Below, in pieces: positions 23,782 through 23,810 of a stretch of 23,810 nucleotides of DNA; positions within the stretch are counted from its first letter, which is position 1; each line of letters begins with the position of its first letter. Below the pieces are notes generated by a model. That model did no database searches. It was not told the DNA's origin and saw only the letters and a list, made by a program, of their open reading frames with translations. Both the position numbers and the translations under genes were made by a program. Source of the stretch: Stramenopiles sp. TOSAG23-2 (lineage: Eukaryota; Sar); assembly GCA_900128395.1 (NCBI GenBank), contig LT649433.1:2750-26559 (forward strand). The letters run 5' to 3'.

Positions 23782-23810
23782 GTATATTATTTTTTCTTTT
23801 TCTCGTGTAT

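Noticed and set aside
1-23810. Non-standard genetic code
   Set aside because: Recognised domains contain no in-frame TAA, TAG or TGA once the three introns are removed, and all three codons end genes.

Overview
The window reads as nuclear DNA of an AT-rich protist. Genes are widely spaced and carry few introns. Three introns are inferred; all begin GTAAGTA and contain CTAAC. All three standard stop codons are used. Proteins are rich in Asn, Asp, Lys and Thr tracts, and the families are purely eukaryotic (REEP/HVA22, sideroflexin, PITH, Tubby, SET/PHD, RCC1, IQ). The double-AP2 protein and the plant/trypanosome-type amino-acid/polyamine permease would suit a stramenopile/alveolate/rhizarian-type protist, but the sequence does not fix the lineage.

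Layout, left to right: an HVA22/REEP-like ER-shaping protein (-) is divergent from a large LamG-like/PHD/ankyrin-like/SET protein (+). Then come a spliced sideroflexin (+) and an APC-superfamily permease (+), which converges on a 136-aa protein of unknown function (-). That gene is divergent from a two-AP2-domain protein (+). Next are a spliced ankyrin-RCC1 protein (+), converging on a stand-alone PITH protein (-), and a Tubby-like protein with a long C-terminal extension (-). The Tubby gene is divergent from a spliced MFS (GPH-like) transporter (+). The window ends with an orphan secretory protein (+) converging on a multi-IQ-motif protein (-). No operon-like or pathway clustering is evident; these look like ordinary, individually transcribed nuclear genes. 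No rRNA, tRNA, CRISPR or intact transposon was recognised.

The most interesting signals are non-coding. (1) A palindromic 9-mer, TACCTGGTA/TACCAGGTA, was found exactly only in the three divergent intergenic regions, once as a perfect 16-bp double palindrome. (2) An 18-bp element, ATATTTTCGGCCTCTATG, lies 50-70 nt downstream of two unrelated genes and is followed at the same 4-nt spacing by an unrelated palindrome. (3) Inverted repeats start within a few tens of bases of many stop codons. The strongest has ~22-bp arms right behind the PITH gene. Together these suggest a promoter motif and a 3'-end grammar that would merit a genome-wide search. In the proteins, the LamG-like/PHD/SET architecture, the Tubby C-terminal extension and two unrecognised proteins stand out.
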